A DNA stretch of 64,000 nucleotides from Anagrus nilaparvatae. Its lineage: Eukaryota; Arthropoda; Insecta; Hymenoptera; Mymaridae. The notes below the pieces were generated by a model, which was not told the DNA's origin, searched no databases, and saw only the letters and a list, made by a program, of their open reading frames with translations. Positions 44,641 to 56,290 of this stretch are shown here, piece by piece. Every line of letters begins with the position of its first letter. Within the stretch, counting starts at the first letter, position 1. The stretch lies in the NCBI GenBank assembly GCA_022575985.1, contig JAKSXM010000231.1, positions 8,372,501 through 8,436,500 of the forward strand. Direction: 5' to 3'. The position numbers were made by a program, and so were the translations under genes.

Positions 44641-45894
44641 AGCATCAGTAAATTGGCAAATGAATCGGAGGAGAGCACCAACAAAAATGCTATAGTTTCT
44701 TCAGAAGGCAGTAATAAAACTTTAGTAAATCCTTTGCAGATTCCTTTTAGTTCAGCAGCAGATCCAGTAATTCCTTTTAGTCAGAAAGCAGGTCCTTCAA
44801 GCTCTGATTTAAAAACATCGAGTTGTTTGTCAGTGCACACATTTCATCTTGATACAAACAATTCTTTGCATAAATTAGGGTTTAAGGAAAATTCGGTTTT
44901 TTTTTAGAGAGAAGGTCCTTCGGCCATGAGACCTGCTCTCGTCAAAAATAATTATTTTTCAGATTCTTTAGGAAAGCAGGTTTCAAGTATGGTCGGACCT
45001 GCGATCGAGAAAAATAGTAGTATTTCTGTAATAAAACCTGTGTATAAGGTACTAAGAATTGCTGAAGCAAGAATTCAAGGTTTTGACGAGTTCAAAACGC
45101 TGCAAGTCCTATTAAGGTTTTTAGCAAAAAGTAAAGATTTAATACCAATGGCAATTGATGATTCAAGAGCATTAATTGCTATGGCTAAAAGGTTTTTGTT
45201 AGAAAAAACATCACTAACACCATTAGAGTCCAGAGAAACTTTAAAACTGTTATATAAGCTCATGTCGTATTTAGAAATTGGTAATAATGTTTGCTCTCCA
45301 GTACTAGAATTAATAATAAAAATAGTAAATAATTTCGATAAAATAAATCAGAAAATAGGTATTAATAAGATAGATGAGGCGGAAAGCTTCAGGTATAAAA
45401 AATTACTTAAACATAAAAAAGATTTAGCTGATACAATTGACACATTATCTGAACATAAATTTGTACATAGTTCTGAAGAAGAAACTTATTTTTTGTAACA
45501 AGTGTCAATATTGAAAGAATTAATTTCTGATATGTTAGAAGAAAATAACCTTAGTGATTACAATAAGCAAGATATAATAGCTTTAACAAATGTAATATTA
45601 GATAATATAGATTTTAAGGAAATAAATACTCAAGGTTTTTTTAATTTGTTAACAGTTTTAGAAGTAGACAAACCTAAGTTTATGCCTGAAATATTTAAAA
45701 AACCTATAGAAGTACTGGATAAAATAAAATGTAGCAGAAAAGGTAAAGTTAGGGTATTGGTAATTACTCCGGAGGAAAGGATCAAGAAAATCAAGGAATT
45801 GTCAAATCTAGAGCATCTATCGGAAGATGAATTGAAAATTGTAGAAAATGTAATAACTGAATTTCATGATTGCTTTCACATTCCAGGGGATTAA
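44620..45894 (+). pseudogene. Gypsy protease-RT linker region
   Basis: One frame interrupted by TAG at 44905-44907, TAA at 45496-45498 and TAA at 45892-45894. The middle part (44926-45498) is Leu/Lys-rich and helical (AEARIQGFDEFKTLQVLLRF, then MAKRFLLEK). The last part ends VENVITEFHDCFHIPGD, the conserved segment directly before the RT in Gypsy elements. After the last stop the RT follows in the same frame. Confidence 0.6.
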
Positions 45895-47202
45895 CTACCA
45901 TGCACTGACTTGTACCAACATCGCATAATTACTACAAATGAATTGCCAATCCATACAAAGCAGTGCAGAATTAATCCATTCCTGGCTGAGAAACTTAAGG
46001 AGCAAATAACGAAACTTTTGAAAAAAGGTATCATAGTACCAAGTTTCTCAGCATATAATTCTGGTATTCTGCAGGTTCCAAAGAAGCCAAACGCCCAGGT
46101 AGTGGTCAAACATCGACTTTGTTTGGATTTTAGAAAATTAAATTCGGTAACTATGGGTGATAGCTACCCATTACCATCGGTATTGGAAATTCTGGACAAG
46201 TTAGATGGCGCTCAGTACTTCATCTCTCTGGATTTATCGCAAGGTTATCAACAGGTTGTCATTCATCCAGACGACCAGCATAAAACGGCATTAGCTTGTA
46301 AATATGGTTTATTTCAGTTCCAAAGATTAGCTTTTGGGTTATGTTCAGCTCCCAGCTCATTTCAAAGGCTGCTAAATATAGTACTTGCTGGACTGGAGAA
46401 TGTGGTAGTCTACATCGACGATATTTTAATATTTGCCAAGACTCTAGAAAAATTATTAGAAGCTTTAAGACAGGTAATGATAAGATTACAAAAAGCTAAC
46501 CTAAAATTACAGCCAGAAAAGTGCCACTTCATAAAGAAGAGCATCAACTACTTGGGGCACATAATTTCCAAGGAGGGAGTACAACCTGATCCAGCAAAAA
46601 TCACAGCAGTAGAAAAGTTTCCTGTACCTAAAAATCAGAAAAACATTAAACAATTTTTAGGTTTGGCAGGCTATTATCGTCGATTTTTACCAAATTTGGC
46701 TAAAATAAGCAAACCATTAACAAGCTTGTTGAAGAAGGATGTCGAATTTGTTTGGGGCGAAGAAGCTCAGAAAGCTTTTGAGGAACTAAGATCAAAATTA
46801 ATACAATCTCCAGTATTAATCTATCCAGACTGGTCCATAGGTTTCGTGTTGACAACGGATTCTTCAGGTTTTGTTTTGGGCTCCATTCTATCTCAAGGCG
46901 AAATTGGTCAAGATCGTCCAGTGGCATATTATTTTAGAACACTCACAGATGCAGAAAGAAATTATAGTACGACGGATAAGGAATGTCTTGCAATTATTAG
47001 TAGCGTAGATTATTTTAGACCTTACTTGTATGGACGAAAATTCAAGTTGGTGATCGATCATAAGGCTCTTATTTTTATGAAAAATAAGAGAGATCCAAAT
47101 GCAAGAGTAACAAGATGGAGGTTAAAGTTAAATGAGTATGAGTATGAACTTGTATTCAAGACTGGTGTAACTAATGTAAACGCAGATGCTTTAAGTCGTT
47201 AA
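45895..47202 (+). pseudogene. Gypsy reverse transcriptase and RNase H
   Basis: 436 codons open from just after the nonsense codon at 45892. RT motifs: INPFLAEKLKEQITKLLKKG, LDFRKLNSVT, FISLDLSQGYQQV, FGLCSAPSSFQ and VVYIDDILIFA (YIDD active site). RNase H: LTTDSSGFVLGSILSQ (Asp), DKECLAI (Glu), LVIDHKAL (Asp) and the final NVNADALSR. All catalytic residues are present. It converts element RNA to DNA inside virus-like particles. It ends at a TAA caused by a frame change relative to the integrase. Confidence 0.9.
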
Positions 47203-48990
47203 GTCAAAATCCAGTGTTAATTTTAGAAGTTGTTCCTATGACGAATAAGAAAATTCTTGTATTAGTTACTATACTGGAATAGCAGGATCAAAGTCCATTA
47301 GTGGAGCCCACATCACAAGCAGTGTCCAAACCAAATACCAGGTCCAGAAAGCCAAGTCAGAAGTATCTGGACGCCATAAGTACACTGCAACCTAAAAACA
47401 AAAAGAAAATGGTTAATCAACCATTACCTGAAGAAGTAGTCGATCAAGAAGCACCCAATGTTGCCGAAATCATCCAGGAACACAGGAGCCAGGATTATCA
47501 AGATATCGATGAGGAGCTGTCTCGATCATATGTGGATAATATCTTTCAACAGGAAAATGAGGATCTTCCTTTCCAAAACGTTGACCTCGATGCAACGGAG
47601 CTAAAGGCTCATAGGGAGAGAATGTCCGCAGGAAATTTCGTTACGTGCAGAGACATACTTCACATGCGCAACGATAACGTAGCGTATTTTGTGACTACTT
47701 CAGGTGCACCTTTGGACACTGGAGCTCCAGAGATGGATGCAGTTAACAAGCTACCGAGGAACCTACCACTAGACTTGTGCAAACCGTTTGTAATTAAAGT
47801 TAGTAATAAATATCATATCTTATTACCTGTAGCATTAGGTGTAGCAGTTTCTATGTCTAGAGCCAATGACAATATAAAGTTAACATTAGGTAAATAACAG
47901 AACATTTTAGAGAAAAAAGGTATAGATTCTGTCAGTATATCTAAGTCAAAAAATATTTGCGATCTAACTTGGGTAGAAATTTTAAATATACTAAAGGAAA
48001 GTTTTGATTCAAGTTCTAAAATAACAATAGTTAAATGTTTAGGTTTAACAAGAGTACCATCAGCTACAGAAAGAGAGCAAATACTCCAGGAGGCTCATTG
48101 CTCAGCAGTTGGTGGTCATAAAGGAATCACAAAGACCTGGAAACGCATAAAAAACAATTTTTCCTGGGAAGGTATGAAGCAGGACATCGAGGACTTCATT
48201 AATCGATGCTTGGATTGTCAGCTGAAGAAATTGGTCAGAGTGAAAACAAGACAACCACTTTTGATTACGGATACTCCTCCGCAAGCGTTTCATAAGGTAG
48301 CAATCGACCTGGTCGGTCCATTGAACACCACAGCAAATGTTAATGTGTATATTTTAACAGCTCAATGTTTATTGACCAAGTTTGCCCAGGCCTATGCGAT
48401 ACCAGATAGATCAGCTAGTTCTATAGCAGAAGTGTTCATAAGGCGTTTCATATCAATCTTTGAGTGCCCTGGAGCGCTCGCACCATCCGTTAGCCGAATA
48501 TTTGACTCATTTCGTGAACAAAAATTTGGACGACTGGGATGACTACCTGGACATGGCTACGTTAAGTTATAACAGCGCCGACCATGAAGGAACAGATGCG
48601 ACTCAATTTGAATTGGTTTTTGGCCGAATATGTAGAACACCGTCAAGTATGGAAGACCCAGAAGACCTGCCTACAACCATGGATGAATATTTGTAAAATT
48701 TAGTCACTAGGCTAAATAAAGTACAAAAGTTTGCCAGAGAAAATCTGATAAGAGCTAAAGAAAGGTCAAAAAGGTATTATGATAGGAAAATAGTACATCG
48801 AATTTTTAAAATAGGTGACAGCGTTTATTTGCTACCAGGTTATAAAATTAGGAAGTTTGGAAAACATTATTTAGGTCCTTTTGCAGTAAGTGATACATAC
48901 CAAAATGGTAATTTAAAATTAAAATTGGGACAAAACAAGTTCAAAAGTTCAAAATCATTCACCCAAATAGAGTAAGGAAATCTTATATAA
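47203..48990 (+). pseudogene. Gypsy integrase with core deletion
   Basis: The frame changes at 47203. A spacer (PTSQAVSKPNTRSRKPSQ onward) is followed by TAA at 47895-47897. The HHCC zinc finger is then intact: EAHCSAVGGHKGITKTW, later CLDCQLKK. The core starts HKVAIDLVGPL with the first Asp. Immediately after RRFISIFECPGA the sequence jumps to LERSHHPLAEYL, so the segment with the second Asp and the Glu of the DDE triad is missing, with a frame change. A GPY/F-type C-terminal domain (KIGDSVYLLPGYKIRKFGKHYLGPF) follows after TAA 48694-48696. The enzyme cannot be active. Confidence 0.85.
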
Positions 48991-49044
48991 AACCAAGATT
49001 TCCATTAAGCGATTAAGTCAAATTTTATGAAATTTTATGTTTTT

Positions 49045-49174
49045 TCGCCGAGCGTAAGAAATACCGCTCGGTGATTTTTATGAAAGTTTATGTTTTTTCG
49101 CCGAGCGTGAGAAATACCGCTCGGTGATTTTTATGAAAGTTTTTTCGCCGAGCGTGAGAATTACCGCTCGGTGA
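49045..49174 (+). repeat. Three tandem hairpins between integrase and env
   Basis: Copies at 49045-49074, 49098-49127 and 49145-49174 each read CGCCGAGCG, a 10-nt loop (GAGAAATAC-like) and CGCTCGGTGA, a 7-bp G/C-rich stem. Spacing is 53 and 47 bp with T-rich joins. They sit just before the env frame, where errantiviruses splice their env mRNA; any regulatory role is inference. Confidence 0.75.
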
Positions 49175-50376
49175 TTTTATACAATCTTTATCACCGGAAT
49201 AAGAAAGTGGATGGAAGGACTAGAAGAATTGGAAAATTTCATCAACAAAATAACAAAATCGTGGTCAGTAACATAAGAAGGGAAGGAATCCTGATAGACT
49301 CAAGATTAATGCAAGAATGGTTAGAAATAGCAAAAGAAATGTACCAAGCCAAAAAACCAGTAAATTTAACTCAGAAAGTTAAAAATTTTCAAAGCGCACT
49401 AATGAATCTGGACAGTAACACAATCCTTGAAGGGTTATTCACACCTGAAACTTGGAAAAATATTTTAGAAAATCATCCAAACGTAATTGTAAATAAAAAT
49501 TTTGACCTTACCAACGAGTTGAAGCTGAGAAGAGTGAACACAGGAGTTTTAGTAATCAAGTTAAAAATTCCGCAACTACAATTAAATCAGTACAAAGTTT
49601 TCAAGCTCCATCGACCGGCTCTATTTTCCATAGTTGGCAGATCAAATGTGGTGACCCAAGTGAAATTTAGAAACAACTATATCGGAATAAATCATTTCAG
49701 AAACCAAGCCTTTTTTATTTCAGAAATTGAACTAAATAACTTACCAAATTGCGACAATAGAAAGTATTTCAGATGGCCACCAGTTCTTCAGTCAAGTTCC
49801 AATTGTGAGACAGATTTGTTAGTGTATTCCAGGCTAACTTGTGAGGTAGTGGATACGGTATGAAGTACACCAACCATAAGCCAAACTGAATCAGGAATAA
49901 TTTTCTCGCTTTGTCAACCAATTGGTGTAGTTGTCTCTTGCCCAGATTTCAAACAAGAGAAAATGATAAGTGGTTTAGGTGTAGTAGACTTACGAGTCCA
50001 ATGCGAGATCAAGATAAATGAAACAGTTTACAAAGGCACCACAGCTCAGCCAGCATCACTTATGGTCCAGGACGCATAAATAAAAATAGGAAACATGAGT
50101 CAATTTATTACTAAATCATTACCAACTAAAATACCAGTAGTAGTAAAACCAAAACTAACCTCACAGTATTTCATAGCAGACAGTTTTCAATATCACGTGG
50201 AAATTTTGTTATCAATTATAATAATAGCTTTGTTATGCAATGTATGTTTGTGGATTTCTGCGTGCAAAAGAAAAAGGAGTAAACGCAGCAAGGTTAAGCA
50301 GAACCAAGAAGTTACCGAAGTCGCGAGTAACGCAAATATTAACATAAGGAAGAAAATTAATAGTAATTTGCGCTAA
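49171..50376 (+). pseudogene. Envelope-like protein of the Gypsy element, with stops
   Basis: The frame opens from GTG 49171 with no early ATG, as expected if the start is supplied by splicing. The ectodomain-like part runs to TGA 49861-49863. The frame resumes with a Cys-containing stretch up to TAA near 50078, then 50095-50376 encodes a hydrophobic membrane anchor (VEILLSIIIIALLCNVCLWI) followed by a very basic tail (KRKRSKRSKVK), the signature of a type I envelope C-terminus. No signal peptide and no furin site were identified, so the N-terminal part appears lost. Insect errantivirus env proteins descend from baculovirus-type fusion proteins; similarity here is by layout, not sequence search. 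Confidence 0.6.
49872..50078 (+). repeat. Env segment, original copy of a 205-bp duplication
   Basis: This segment is repeated at 50895-51098 with three differences (GCTTT/GCTTA, AGTGG/AGTCG and a 4-bp indel). It spans the stop-containing end of the env ectodomain. Confidence 0.85.
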
Positions 50377-51564
50377 ATTAATAAAAACTAGTAATTTAAG
50401 TAATTTTTTTTTTTTAAATATATGTAATAATAATAATTACGAAACTTAATGGTCCAGAAAATCTCTAATTTAGTTAAATTTAAATAAATTTGTTTTAGTT
50501 GCATATCAAACCAGATCCGGAGATAAAAATTAGTTTTAGCTTTTATGAATAAAAATAAAAAGGGAGGAGAAGGAGTACGGAAGGAAGGAAATTTAATAAA
50601 TATGTAACACGGTTGTACAGTTAAAAAATAATTAGGTTTATTATTTACCTTTTAAAATGGTTTCTGTTTACAATATCAAGTAGTTTAGTTAAATAGTTTT
50701 TAAATTGTTCAATCAACCTGCTCCATGTCATCTAGGTCATCAGGAATCACGGGGCAGGTTGCCATTGGGCCCCATTCCGCCAAGAGTACTCTCGTAACAT
50801 ACTAAAAAAAAAACATTTTTTTTTGGGTTATGTTTAACCTATAAAAAGTAATTAATGCTAGTATTTACTTGCCCACTAATTCGACTCGATTTTAAACCAT
50901 AAGCCAAACTGAATCAGGAATAATTTTCTCGCTTAGTCAACCAATTGGTGTAGTTGTCTCTTGCCCAGATTTCAAACAAGAGAAAATGATAAGTCGTTTA
51001 GGTGTAGTAGACTTACGAGTCCAATGCGAGATCAAGATAAATGAAACAGTTTACAAAGGCACCACAGCTCAGCCTCACTTATGGTCCAGGACGCATAGGA
51101 GAGAAGGTTAGATAAAGTAAAATTAGGATAATTTTACTTTTTAATTGTAAAAACACCTAGTGTTTTAGATTTAAGGAGAGGAGAAAAGGTTAGATAACGT
51201 AAAATTAGGATAATTTTACTTTTTAATTGTAAAAACAGCTAGTTTTTTAGATTTAAGGAGTGGAGAGAGATAGGCTAGGTAAAATGAGGGAAATTTTACT
51301 TTTATAATTAAAGTTAAGAAAGATCTTTAAAAGAAACCCTAGATTCAAGCCATATAAGAAAAAGATCTTAAAGTAAGATTCGAGCCAAAATAAATTTTTG
51401 TAAAACTTATGTGGTCCGTTATACTGGTACGTTTAGAATTTTTCTTTTATCAATTATAATATTCGGTTTAAGCTTTCAGAATCGGCATAATATATGTAGT
51501 GTCTATCAAAAGATAAAATTATAAACAAAATTTGTTTCAAAAATTTTTCTGTTATGGAGGGAAG
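50377..51564 (+). repeat. Gypsy 3' non-coding region with duplicated env segment and ~80-bp tandem repeats
   Basis: It contains the second env segment copy (50895-51098). Three ~80-bp repeats follow (51099-51325: GAGAGAAGGTTAGATAA, then AATTTTACTTTTTAATTGTAA and TAGATTTAAGGAG). It ends in the polypurine tract ATGGAGGGAAG at 51554-51564. Confidence 0.75.
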
Positions 51565-52331
51565 TGTAACGTAATGCTATATTGACCTAAATAAAGGGCG
51601 CAATATTCAAGTAAAAATATTCAATTATGAATCATTACGGAACTCGATTAGAAAGCTAACGAATTTCGAAAAATTGGGTAATCTGCTAATACGCAATTAC
51701 CGCTTTCTCCTGTACTAAGAATTGGTCGAGTTCCATCAGGTTTCGGGCGTTGGCCCACGTAAGAGATGGCAAACCATTACACCTCCATACAGAGCTTAGA
51801 AGGAGAAGTGGACATTTTGTCAAATTCTCCCGGCACTATATATACTCGCGGATTTCGAAGGATCGGTCTTCTCGTTTTGGGCCTCAAGAAGTTCAGTTCG
51901 TACTGTAGTGTAGTGTCAAGTTTACCAGTAGACGCCAACCGCATTATCGTTACAAAGGATTTAGGATTTGGCTTGAGTCGCAATCGCTCTTTATTAAGTA
52001 TACTGTAAGACTTAGTATTTATTATATTAATAACATTCAACTCTTTATGTTAATCTTTATTCAATTCATTATATTATATTTACTTATAACAATTTCAAAT
52101 ACTTTTATATTAATAAATTAAGCTTTTGCCTATTAAATCATTCTCTTTATTTGAACTTATTACCTTTTCCGCCGTTTAGTGTCTGCATAAGACGTAAGGC
52201 TAAAAGGTCTAATCAATTCGCATTCAGTGTTACGTTATAACGTCAGTCTATATAGTCAGTTTGCAATTAATCCTTACATATAGTAAAGTCATTAGTCAAT
52301 TAAATTCAGTAAAGCAACCTTAGACGTAACA
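51565..52331 (+). repeat. Gypsy 3' LTR (767 bp)
   Basis: It starts TGTAACGTAATGC right after the polypurine tract and ends GACGTAACA; the ends are short inverted repeats. It contains a TATA box (CACTATATATACTCG near 51836) and TTCAGTTCGT about 50 bp downstream, resembling the arthropod initiator, and A/T-rich sequence with AATAAA-like signals near 52112. A 95-bp relic of the same LTR lies at 21597-21691. The 5' LTR is not in the window. Confidence 0.8.
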
Positions 52332-53715
52332 CTCGAATTTTAAGTCTGATTAAATTTATTTTTTTTAAATATAATTCAAGATTTAATTATAATAATCAGT
52401 AGTCGCATATTTGAATTTTTTATTATAATATATAATATTTTATATTGACTTTACTTGGTATAGATTTAAATTTTATGTTGAATTATTTACTTAGAATACG
52501 GTGATGAATATTTTTTGCAACTTTTTTATTTAATATTTAAGATATGCAAACTTTCGATGTCGCTTTAGATCTGATTGCCCAAACTTTAAGGCTCGGCTTA
52601 AACAAACTTTTTAAATTAAACCGAAAAAATATTAAAAAGATTTTATTTAAAAATTTATAAACTAATATACAAGGTTTTAGAAATCAAAGCGAGTTCTCTT
52701 GAGATAATGTAAATTTTGAATATTTTTATTCACTGGCAGTAATCGAGCTTTCAGCAGATCCAAAAGCTTCAGATTAAGAGAAACTAAATGGGAACAATAC
52801 GTGGGGTTGGTCCTCGGGTTGCTCTAGAATAATAAGTTATTAACGAGAGTAATGTGAATGTAAAGCTATAGACAAGTTAATCAGGGAATATCTTCCCTCT
52901 AGAGTTAAAGCCATTGTTTTTATATATAACGATGACTTAGTAATTGTTCTGGCAGATTTTTGGAAACATGTAAAATGGCTGGAAATAGTTTTAAAGGCAC
53001 TAAAAAAAAGCGAAACTACAAATAAATCCGGAAAAAAGTGAATTTCGCTGCTAAATATTTAGGTTATGGTACGGCTGGTACTCACGATTCATGTCTGATT
53101 TTTCGGCTGAAAGGGAACCATTATGTCGGTTAATGAAAAATGACATTTTTTGGCTTTCTAAGAACAGCCGTCTTCGGTAATGTTAAATTCAATCGGAAAG
53201 ATTATACTTGCATAGTGATGCTAGTGACTAGGCGATTGGCTGTGTTCTTATCTAAAGAATAGATGGTTATGACCATCTTATTAAATTTTTAAATAGATTT
53301 TTAACGTCGACAGAACGTACGTGTTCTACCTCTGAAAAAGAATATCTTGCGGTATTATGTGGAGTTAAAACTATAACGTGACATCGAAGTTTATGAATTT
53401 ACGATTATTACCAATTACTCGAGGCTTTAATGGCTTAAAAATATCAAGGACTCTACTAGAAGGTTTGATCATTGGGCTTTGGAAATATTGGCATAGAAAC
53501 CTGAAATTGTTCATTGAACTGGAATAGAACATCACGTGCTTGATGACCTCTCCAGAGCTTTCGAAAATCAGGTTCTGAAAAAAATTCTGCTCAGAGTCCT
53601 TGGTATCAAAATTAAATTAATTTGTTAAAAACTTACCCGGACTGGCAATTTAAATACAATGAGCTGTACTTCCATAGACCACATCCTTGGATAGAACCAC
53701 TTTTGAAAGATATAG

Positions 53716-55542
53716 GGGCATATCTTACCAAGTGGTTATATTGCATACATGAGGGTTTTAATGAAAATCCAGCTTTCTGTTTAAAAAAAAAATTATTGAA
53801 ATTTATTTAAATATGTTTCTTCTCAAGCCTCAAAAAATTTTTTTGCCTATTTTCTTTCATTATTATGAAATAACAGCCATGGAATGATTCGAAACCCTAA
53901 TATTTTGTTGGTAACCTTGTTAAGTTTTTTATATTCTTAACATTACAGAGGGAATGCCGTAAAACTATTTGCCTTTTTATAAATAGATTTTGATAAATTA
54001 ATAATATATTTAATTTCTTCAGATAATTAAAACAGTGTGCTCCATTTCTAAAAAAAATTCTGCCAGCTGAAATATTGGTAACCACATTTTCCAATAAATA
54101 CGGCCGAAGAAAGTTTTTTAAGCCACAAATGAATGCCGTGAACAATTTTTCCTTCTAACTATTGTGAAAATTCTCTACAATGTTTCACAATTTGAAAGTG
54201 ATTTGAGAAAAACTGGTGCCTCCAATAATTTAGTAGATATCGACATCAAAAGGCTTTGTTGTCAATGCGTAATTTTGGTACTAAAATCACATTTTTTAAT
54301 GGCACTCGTTCAATTTTTAAAAAATCTTCGCAAAATCTTTTGTGATTTATGTAAAATTTTATCAGATTTTAGTTTAAAAAAACGGCATATCTTGATTCAA
54401 TGCGTTGTATGTATAAACCTCAGTTTTATATAAACTAATCGTATAATTTAGAAGCGTTGTTTACCAATAACCTAAAAATAACAAACGTGTAAGAATTATG
54501 TATATTTCATTCTTAGTTCAAAAAAGATGTTTTTGATTTGAATTTAGTGCTTTAAAAAAATAAATAAAAATATGTAGTTGTAGGTCATAATTAGTGGATC
54601 ATTAAAATCTATATTTCAAGAAATATACATTTTGAAAAAATCAAAAAATCTAAAAAAATGTTTCAAAAATAATAGAAGGCACAACTAAATGATTTAATAA
54701 ATTATAATAAGATAATGCGATTATATTTTAACCAGTGGTGGATGCAGAAAAGGGCCTAAGGGGGTGGGGCGCTTAAGCAAAATTTTGTATGTTTTCTTAT
54801 GAAATTTGTATAAAAAAACAAAATTATGATAAAAAAACGTGCATTTTTTGGAGCTCAGGGGAGGCAATCGCCCATACCACCCCCCTTTTGATCCGCCCAT
54901 GATTTTAGCAGTAGTCAAATAAAAATTAAGTATAATGATAAAGAATTTTTAAAACAATTATTTAGTAATAGGAAGTTTAAAGTCAAATAATTTGAATGCT
55001 TTGAGTGATTTTTTGAAACAATCAGGAACTTTTCTTACAAATTAAAATTTTATGAAACTGCAAAAATAAAAATTTTTTTAAAATAATTTTTTAATAACTA
55101 ATATGTAAACTATATTTTAGGCTTTAACGTTAACTATATTTTAGGCTTTATGTGAGCAATGAGTTAAAGATTCAGGGAGTTTAGCCTGGCTATACCTATA
55201 GCGCAGTCTGTAGAACATTTAATTTTTTGTTTAAAAAAAAATTGAAAATTTATCTTCTTATTATTGGTTTTTGGACAGAAATAAAATTTAATGCTATATA
55301 CCTCTCTATATTTTCCAGTATTTTTGAGAACTAATTACATCATTTAGTAATTATAACCTTAAATATATTTTTTAATTTAAGAAGTTCATTTATCAAACGC
55401 CGTAGCTTAAAATTAAGTTACGCAAAGAAAATCTTAATTTTTATTGTTTTATTAAACTTCTGTCCAAATGTCATTATTGTGCTCTCAAAAATAAAATTTA
55501 ATTTATAAAATTAGAAATATAACCACTTGGTGAGATATGCCC
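53716..55542. mobile_element. 1.83-kb DNA transposon inserted in the Gypsy pseudogene
   Basis: The ends GGGGCATATCTTACCAAGTG and GGGCATATCTCACCAAGTGG (from the right, reverse complement) form ~26-bp inverted repeats. ATAG borders both sides (53712-53715 and 55543-55546), a candidate 4-bp duplication. The Gypsy integrase sequence continues across when it is ignored. Internally only weak minus-strand traces (54145-53897, with a VTNISAGRIFF-like stretch) suggest a decayed transposase C-terminus. Confidence 0.75.
54733..54901. mobile_element. hAT-like MITE (169 bp) nested in the 1.83-kb transposon
   Basis: Ends CAGTGGTGGATGCAG and (reverse complement of right end) CATGGGCGGATCAAA are similar. 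Flanks ATTTTAAC (54725-54732) and ATTTTAGC (54902-54909) match in 7 of 8 bases, the duplication length of hAT elements. The interior includes GGAGCTCAGGGGAGG and GGCAATCGCCC. Confidence 0.75.
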
Positions 55543-56290
55543 ATAGCTAGAAGCTTGTGGTGCCTCATGAAAAGACAAAAGAGATAATCTCTAAATTTCA
55601 TGATTCTTCCCAGTCTGGTCATTAAGGTCGGGACAAGACTTTAGAACTGGTCTCAAAGTATTGTTACTGGCCTGGTATATCAGTTGTAGAAAATTGCGTT
55701 ATCTGCTGCGAAATTAAAGTACCTAGAACTAAGCGGAGCATTATAGCTATCGACATAATCGGACCACTGTCCTTTACTAAAAATAGGTTCAAATATATTC
55801 TAGTTGTTCAAGACCTATTTACAAAATTTGTTATCATTAGGCTTCTGAGGGAAGCAGGCGGTCCCCGAATCTAAAAAATCCTCGAATCAGACGTACCTAA
55901 GGTTTATGTATGCCCTTCTAAAATTCATTTGGATAAAGTTACGTAACTACATCGATAGTTGTCTTAACAGTAATGGCATAAAACATACTAGAATACTAGC
56001 TTACCATGCATAAGTAAATCCCGCCGAACGCATATATAGGTTAAAATCATGATTTGGTCCTTTCTCAAAGATGATCATCGCATGTGGGATTCTTTCGGAA
56101 TTTAGTTTTGCCATTAACAATTTAATACATGATACTGTTCTTTTTTCACCATTCTTCTTAAATTATTGTAGAAATCCCGTGCCTTCTTTTTTCAACAAAT
56201 TGGAATACCGTCCTTATTGCCCGCATGCCAAGATATATCTATTATATTACTATAAATATAATCAGAAACTTACTAAATAAAAACTGGATG

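Larger units (their letters stand above)
43796..52331 (+). mobile_element. Gypsy/errantivirus-type endogenous retroelement, 5'-truncated, with 3' LTR
   Basis: Plus-strand order: end of aspartic protease, repeat-rich linker, RT, RNase H, integrase with deleted core, hairpin triplet, envelope-like ORF with transmembrane anchor, duplicated env segment, ~80-bp tandem repeats, polypurine tract and 767-bp 3' LTR. Gag, the protease start and the 5' LTR are missing; the left boundary abuts Helitron-like repeats. Frame changes, stops and the integrase deletion make it non-functional. An env-like third ORF places it with insect errantiviruses. Confidence 0.85.
52550..56290 (+). pseudogene. Second Gypsy element (RT-RNase H-integrase), heavily decayed and interrupted
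   Basis: Successive decayed motifs in varying frames: IYNDDLVIVLADFWKHV (RT box, YNDD) near 52925; DASD-stop-AIGC and SEKEYLAVLCGV (RNase H) near 53220-53360; RFDHWALEI and VLDDLSRAF near 53465-53560; YPDWQFKYNELYFHRPHPWI (53635-53700). After a 1.8-kb insertion, 55555 onward gives VPHEKTKEIISKFHD, CVICC (integrase zinc finger), AIDIIGPLSF (first Asp) and, near 55960-56030, GIKHTRILAYHA and NPAERI (Glu). Many stops. It is a different, older family than the element at 43796-52331. Confidence 0.75.
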
